Below, in pieces: positions 6,569 to 9,902 of a DNA stretch of 9,902 nt (positions within the stretch are counted from its first letter, which is position 1; each line of letters opens with the position of its first letter). A program made the position numbers and the translations under genes. The stretch covers positions 1 to 9,902 of the forward strand of contig CADBNX010000021.1 of the NCBI GenBank assembly GCA_902796115.1, given 5' to 3'. The notes under the pieces were generated by a model. The model ran no database searches, was not told the DNA's origin, and saw nothing but the letters and a program-made list of their open reading frames with translations. The DNA is from an uncultured Eubacteriales bacterium. GTDB lineage: Bacteria > Bacillota > Clostridia > Christensenellales > Aristaeellaceae.

Positions 6569-7790
6569 AGCGGGAAAAGAAGTAAATCTCGGCATCCTGG
6601 GCCTCGGCGGCCGCGGCACCGGCCAGACCATGCTGCTCGCTTCGATGCCGGATGTGCATATCCGCGCCGTATTTGATCCGTACCCGGATCGTGTGGAAAA
6701 CGCGCTGAAAAAGCTGAATGACGCCGTATCCTATCCCGTATGCGGAGCGGAAAGCGCCCAATCCCTGATCGAACGCGGCGACATCGACGCGGTCATTATC
6801 ATGAGCGACTGGGAAACGCATATCGATCTTGCCGTCCGCGCCATGAAAGCGGGCAAGCACGCCGCCATGGAAGTGGGCGGCGCGTGCAGCACGGAAGAAT
6901 GCCGGGATCTGGTTCAGACGTCCAAGGCCACCGGCAAAGGCTGCATGTTGCTTGAAAACTGCTGCTACGGCGAGGTGGAAATGACCCTGCTGAATATGGT
7001 GCGGCAGGGAGTTTTCGGCGAGCTGGTGCACTGCCAGGGCGGCTACGAACACGATCTGCGCGACGAAATCGGAAACGGAGATCTGAAGCGCCACTACCGC
7101 CAGCACAATTTTCTGCACCGCTGCGGCGAGCTCTATCCCACGCATGAGCTTGGACCCATATTCAAATATCTGAACATCGGCCACGGCAACCGCATGGTAT
7201 CCCTCGTATCCATGGCGAGCAAGGCGGCCGGCCTGCATGCCTGGCTTGAGAAGAACCGCGCGGGCACGCCGCTCGTCGATCTTCATTTCAACGAAGGCGA
7301 TATCGTCAACACCATCATCAAGTGCGCGGGCGGAGAAACCATCCTGCTCACCCATGACTGCACCCTGCCCCGTCCCTATTCCCGCGGCGGCAGAATCCAG
7401 GGCACAAAAGGGATCTGGATGGAAGACAACCGTTCCATCCACCTGGATGGCATCACCCCGCAGCGGAAAGAGGACTGGAGCCACAGCTGGGAAAGCGATG
7501 AAAAGTATATGGAAGAATACCGTCCGCAGCTGTGGAAGGATTACCGCGAGTACGGCATGCGCGGCGGACACGGCGGTATGGATTATCTGGCGCTGCGCGC
7601 TTTCCTGGAAGCCGTACAGCAGGACACTCCCTTCCCCATCGACGTTTATGATACCGCGGCGCTGATGGTCATCACCGCGCTGAGTGAACAGAGCATCGCC
7701 AACGGAAGCATGCCCGTTGCGATCCCCGATTTCACGGACGGCAAATGGATGCTGAAAAAGGATGAAGCAGTCGGTCCCTATCGGCTGTGA
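6546..7790 (+). CDS. Gfo/Idh/MocA-fold protein of GH109 type (NAD-dependent glycosidase-like, alpha-N-acetylgalactosaminidase family)
   Basis: A 414-residue protein with an N-terminal NAD-binding Rossmann domain (GILGLGGRGTG, 16-26; FDPYPDRVE, 43-51) and a C-terminal Gfo/Idh/MocA domain. Several blocks are those I know from GH109 rather than from ordinary sugar dehydrogenases: LENCCYGEVEM (136-146), LNMVRQGVFGELVHCQGGYE (149-168), HDLR (169-172), YPTHELGP (197-204), LPRPYSR (274-280) and IQGTKG (284-289). GH109 enzymes cleave glycosides by a redox cycle on tightly bound NAD; the characterised ones act on alpha-GalNAc. Many Bacteroidetes members carry an export signal, but here the Rossmann fold begins at once, so the protein is predicted cytosolic. 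The real substrate is not readable. The start at 6546 is chosen for its ribosome binding site and overlaps the previous gene by 23 bases; the frame is open further upstream (ATG 6492), but that would extend the overlap with no family homology. The GH127-like gene follows after 25 bases. Confidence 0.85.
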   Translation: MKKMKMGEAGKEVNLGILGLGGRGTGQTMLLASMPDVHIRAVFDPYPDRVENALKKLNDAVSYPVCGAESAQSLIERGDIDAVIIMSDWETHIDLAVRAMKAGKHAAMEVGGACSTEECRDLVQTSKATGKGCMLLENCCYGEVEMTLLNMVRQGVFGELVHCQGGYEHDLRDEIGNGDLKRHYRQHNFLHRCGELYPTHELGPIFKYLNIGHGNRMVSLVSMASKAAGLHAWLEKNRAGTPLVDLHFNEGDIVNTIIKCAGGETILLTHDCTLPRPYSRGGRIQGTKGIWMEDNRSIHLDGITPQRKEDWSHSWESDEKYMEEYRPQLWKDYREYGMRGGHGGMDYLALRAFLEAVQQDTPFPIDVYDTAALMVITALSEQSIANGSMPVAIPDFTDGKWMLKKDEAVGPYRL

Positions 7791-7815
7791 TCCGATTCCG
7801 TCGGAGGTTTGATTC

Positions 7816-9732
7816 ATGTCTGATATTCTGACAACGCTCTGCCCTTCCGCCTCGGCGATGGCGCCGCGGCGGAAGAGCGACCGGCTTTTCCCGCTTCCCG
7901 CCGGCGCGGTGCGCCCGGAGGGAGCGCTGTACGGGGCGGCCGTATTCATCGAAAAGGAGCAGCTGCTTGACGCTTCCCTCTGGACGCTTTTCGAGGAGCA
8001 GTTCTCCTCGGGGGGTGTGGATGACGCGGATCACGGCTGGCGCTGCGAATACTGGGGAAAAATGATGCGCGGCGCCTGCTTTGTGTATGCGCGCACCATG
8101 AATCCCGCGCTGTACACCCAAATGGAAAAAACCGTCCGCGCCATGCTTCTCCGGCAGGAAGCGGACGGCCGTCTCTCTTCCTACAGCCGTGAAGCGGAAT
8201 TTCACGGCTGGGACCTTTGGGGCCGCAAATACGTACTGCTCGGCATGCAGTATTTTTATGAGATCTGTCCGTCGGAGCAGCTCAAAGCGGAAATCCTTTA
8301 CTCCATGAAGCGTCAGGCGGACTGTATCCTGGCGCATATCGGACCGGCGCGGGAGGGAAAGACCGAAATCAACGAAGCCACGGATCACTGGGCAGGATTG
8401 AACTCCTCTTCCCTGCTGGAACCGATCGTGCGTCTGTATACCCTGACCGGCGAGCGGCGCTATCTGGACTTCGCCGCGTATATCGTCGAACGCGGCGGAT
8501 GCGGCAAGGGCAATATCTTTGAGCTGGCTTATGAAAACAGGCTTTCTCCGTATCAGTACCCCGTCACAAAAGCCTATGAGATGATGTCCTGCTTCGAAGG
8601 TCTGCTGGAATACGCCCGGGTCACGGAGAATGAAAAATGGCTCAGGGCCGCGGAGAGATTCGCGCGGAGGGTCGCCGCCACGGATGTCACGCTCATCGGA
8701 TGCTGCGGATGCACGCACGAACTCTTCGATCATTCCGCCGTCCGCCAGCTGGATCCATCGGAGAAAGGCATCATACAGGAAACCTGCGTGACTGTCACAT
8801 GGATGAAGCTGTGCCACCAGCTGCTCTGCCTGACGGGGGACGCGTTCTTTGCGGACGAAATGGAGCGTTCGGCCTATAACGCCCTGCTCGGTGCCCTGAA
8901 CACTTCTTACCGCCGTCCGCATGTTTCCCTTCCGGAGGGTCCTTTCCTGCCGCACGGTCTTCCCTTTGACAGCTACAGTCCCATTCTGCCGGGCACGCGC
9001 GGCAGAATGGTGGGCGGACTGAAGCTGATGAAAAACGGCACCTATTACGGATGCTGCGCGGCCATCGGCGCCGCGGGGCCGGGGCTTGCCTGTACCTCCG
9101 CCGTGATGCAGGCGGCGCAGGGACCCGCCGTCCTGAACTATGAACCCGGATGCGCGCAGTGCTTTGGTCCGGACGGTCAGCAGGTGCTGATCCGCGTCGC
9201 TTCCGGTTACCCGGCGGCGGGGCATATCACGCTCACGCTGTCGCCCAGGCACGCGGAAACCTTTTCACTTTTCCTGCGCATCCCTTCCTGGTGCGCTTCC
9301 GCAGCCGTATCCGTAAACGGCCGGCCTTTTGATTTTTCGCCCGAAAACGGTTTTTGCCGCATCGAAAGGCTCTGGCAGCCGGAAGACAGCGTCGTTCTTG
9401 ATCTGCCCATGCCGCTGCGCCGCATCGGACCGGAAGCGTACGGCGTGCCGTCCCGGCAGGCCCCCTTCTTCGCGCTGTGCCGCGGTCCGCTGGTCCTGGC
9501 CCTCGACGAATCGCTCGGCTGCCCGGCTGACCTGCCCCTTCCGGAAAACATCACGCAGCTTGCCGCCGTGTCAGCCGCTCCGTCCGAACCCTTTCCGCCC
9601 GCTTTCCGGATCAGAGCGGCTGCGGCGCTTGAGGATCGTACAGCCGTGCTGATCGATTACGCTTCCGCGGGAAAGGACTGGGAAAGCCGTATCGCCGCAT
9701 GGCTGAGAAACGGCGCGTACGGGGAAGCGTAA
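7816..9732 (+). CDS. GH127/DUF1680-type glycoside hydrolase (beta-L-arabinofuranosidase-like)
   Basis: A 638-residue protein with an alpha/alpha-barrel (about 40-430) and C-terminal beta-sandwich parts, the length expected for DUF1680 proteins. In the characterised GH127 enzyme HypBA1, a cysteine nucleophile is held by zinc bound to a Glu-x-Cys motif and a Cys-Cys pair. Here these appear as Glu322-Thr-Cys324 and Cys413-Cys414 (YYGCCAAIG). Glu302 in GCTHELF may match the acid/base region. Other family signs are GDAFFADEMERSAYNALLGA (341-360), FLRIPSWC (486-493), VNGRPF, RGPLVLALD (556-564) and the closing YASAGKDWES. No signal peptide is seen, so it should be cytosolic. GGAGG (7803-7807) is 8 bases before the ATG. 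An oddity is the extra cysteines just before the motif (Cys296, Cys297, Cys299) and no CxCCPP-like proline run after the Cys pair. Substrate could differ from arabinofuranosides, as this superfamily covers several specificities. Confidence 0.85.
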   Translation: MSDILTTLCPSASAMAPRRKSDRLFPLPAGAVRPEGALYGAAVFIEKEQLLDASLWTLFEEQFSSGGVDDADHGWRCEYWGKMMRGACFVYARTMNPALYTQMEKTVRAMLLRQEADGRLSSYSREAEFHGWDLWGRKYVLLGMQYFYEICPSEQLKAEILYSMKRQADCILAHIGPAREGKTEINEATDHWAGLNSSSLLEPIVRLYTLTGERRYLDFAAYIVERGGCGKGNIFELAYENRLSPYQYPVTKAYEMMSCFEGLLEYARVTENEKWLRAAERFARRVAATDVTLIGCCGCTHELFDHSAVRQLDPSEKGIIQETCVTVTWMKLCHQLLCLTGDAFFADEMERSAYNALLGALNTSYRRPHVSLPEGPFLPHGLPFDSYSPILPGTRGRMVGGLKLMKNGTYYGCCAAIGAAGPGLACTSAVMQAAQGPAVLNYEPGCAQCFGPDGQQVLIRVASGYPAAGHITLTLSPRHAETFSLFLRIPSWCASAAVSVNGRPFDFSPENGFCRIERLWQPEDSVVLDLPMPLRRIGPEAYGVPSRQAPFFALCRGPLVLALDESLGCPADLPLPENITQLAAVSAAPSEPFPPAFRIRAAAALEDRTAVLIDYASAGKDWESRIAAWLRNGAYGEA

Positions 9733-9750
9733 ATCCGCTTTCCTGTCCGT

Positions 9751-9777
9751 TACAGCTCAGCCTTAGGCTGAGCTGTA
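9751..9777 (+). terminator. Perfect 12-bp inverted repeat just after the last gene, possible terminator
   Basis: The arms are TACAGCTCAGCC (9751-9762) and its exact reverse complement (9766-9777), with a TTA loop. It begins 18 bases after the stop of the GH127-like gene, where an operon end is expected. No run of T follows on either strand, so it is not a standard intrinsic terminator; it may instead act as an RNA 3'-end stabiliser or terminate in combination with the next hairpin. Confidence 0.55.
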
Positions 9778-9803
9778 TGCGGGAGGTACCCGTACCTCCC
9801 GCA
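9778..9803. repeat. Second perfect inverted repeat, directly abutting the first
   Basis: The arms are TGCGGGAGGTAC (9778-9789) and its exact reverse complement (9792-9803), with only CC between them. In RNA the innermost pairs would open to give a usable loop. It starts on the base after the previous hairpin ends. No T-tract follows. It could be a second part of a terminator or part of an intergenic repeat cluster. Confidence 0.65.
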
Positions 9804-9828
9804 CCCTCCGTCCCACGACCGCGGTTCA

Positions 9829-9902
9829 CAGCCTTCCCCCATGGGGAAGGTGGCAGCCCGCAGGGCTGACGGATGAGGTTATCGCACTGCGGGCGCTCAC
9901 CT
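9829..9902. repeat. Dispersed palindromic intergenic repeat (REP/MITE-like), probably cut by the window edge
   Basis: Two short perfect hairpins follow each other. CCTTCCCC (9832-9839) pairs with GGGGAAGG (9843-9850) around CAT. CAGCCC (9854-9859) pairs with GGGCTG (9863-9868) around GCA. The sequence then continues ACGGATGAGGT. I recall this order (CCTTCCCC hairpin, GGTGGCA, variable small hairpin, GACGGATGAGG) as a frequent intergenic repeat in gut Clostridia genomes; that recognition is from memory and not from a search. It codes for nothing evident. Its right limit is unclear because the window ends at 9902. Confidence 0.6.

Noticed and set aside
6384..7949. 521-codon open frame on the - strand
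   Set aside because: It lies antisense to the GH109-like gene and spans parts of three genes with clear family matches. High G+C codon use leaves antisense frames open; the translation has no recognisable motifs and no sensible start context.
7732..9252. 506-codon open frame on the - strand
   Set aside because: Antisense to the GH127-like gene, with low-complexity Arg/Gly/Ala-rich translation and no family motif.
9751..9803. Short CRISPR array
   Set aside because: The two palindromes differ in sequence and abut each other with no regular spacers, so they are not direct repeats.
9611..9829. 72-codon open frame on the - strand at the right end
   Set aside because: It covers the end of the GH127-like gene and the palindromes, and has no motif; most likely a shadow.

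Overview
The window reads as a piece of a Bacillota (Clostridia-type) chromosome with fairly high G+C. The evidence is the Firmicutes-type split ADP-glucose pyrophosphorylase (GlgC plus GlgD), the strong AGGAGG-type ribosome binding sites, the tightly packed one-strand genes, and a palindromic repeat at the right edge of a kind I recall from gut Clostridia. A placement among gut Oscillospirales or Christensenellales is an inference. All genes are on the + strand, and no gap between genes exceeds about 40 bases until the 3' end.

Layout. Positions 1-420 hold the 3' end of a ketopantoate reductase (PanE/ApbA family) gene whose start lies outside the window. Then comes a glycogen biosynthesis cluster in the order glgB, glgC, glgD, glgA (460-6179). 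The genes overlap or sit 12-16 bases apart, and each has its own Shine-Dalgarno sequence. GlgC and GlgD make ADP-glucose, GlgA builds the alpha-1,4 chain and GlgB adds alpha-1,6 branches. GlgC and GlgA keep their diagnostic residues and GlgB its catalytic triad; GlgD has lost the catalytic ones, as expected for the non-catalytic partner. In the familiar Bacillus layout glgBCDAP, glycogen phosphorylase follows glgA. Here that place is taken by something else.

Downstream of glgA, probably in the same transcript, are three genes not normally thought of as glycogen genes. The first encodes a small zinc-ribbon plus DUF2007-like protein with an acidic tail (6182-6568). The second encodes a Gfo/Idh/MocA-fold protein with the sequence signatures of GH109 NAD-dependent glycosidases but no export signal (6546-7790). 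The third encodes a GH127/DUF1680-type protein with the family's Glu-x-Cys and Cys-Cys metal/nucleophile motifs (7816-9732). The link between this trio and glycogen is the most interesting biological question here, but co-function is inferred only from gene order.

The last 170 bases contain no gene. They hold two adjacent perfect inverted repeats followed by a third palindromic block that looks like a dispersed intergenic repeat. I see no RNA gene, CRISPR array, insertion sequence or phage gene. I found no convincing wholly new system; the unusual parts are the three-gene tail, the repeat cluster and a local insertion in GlgB.
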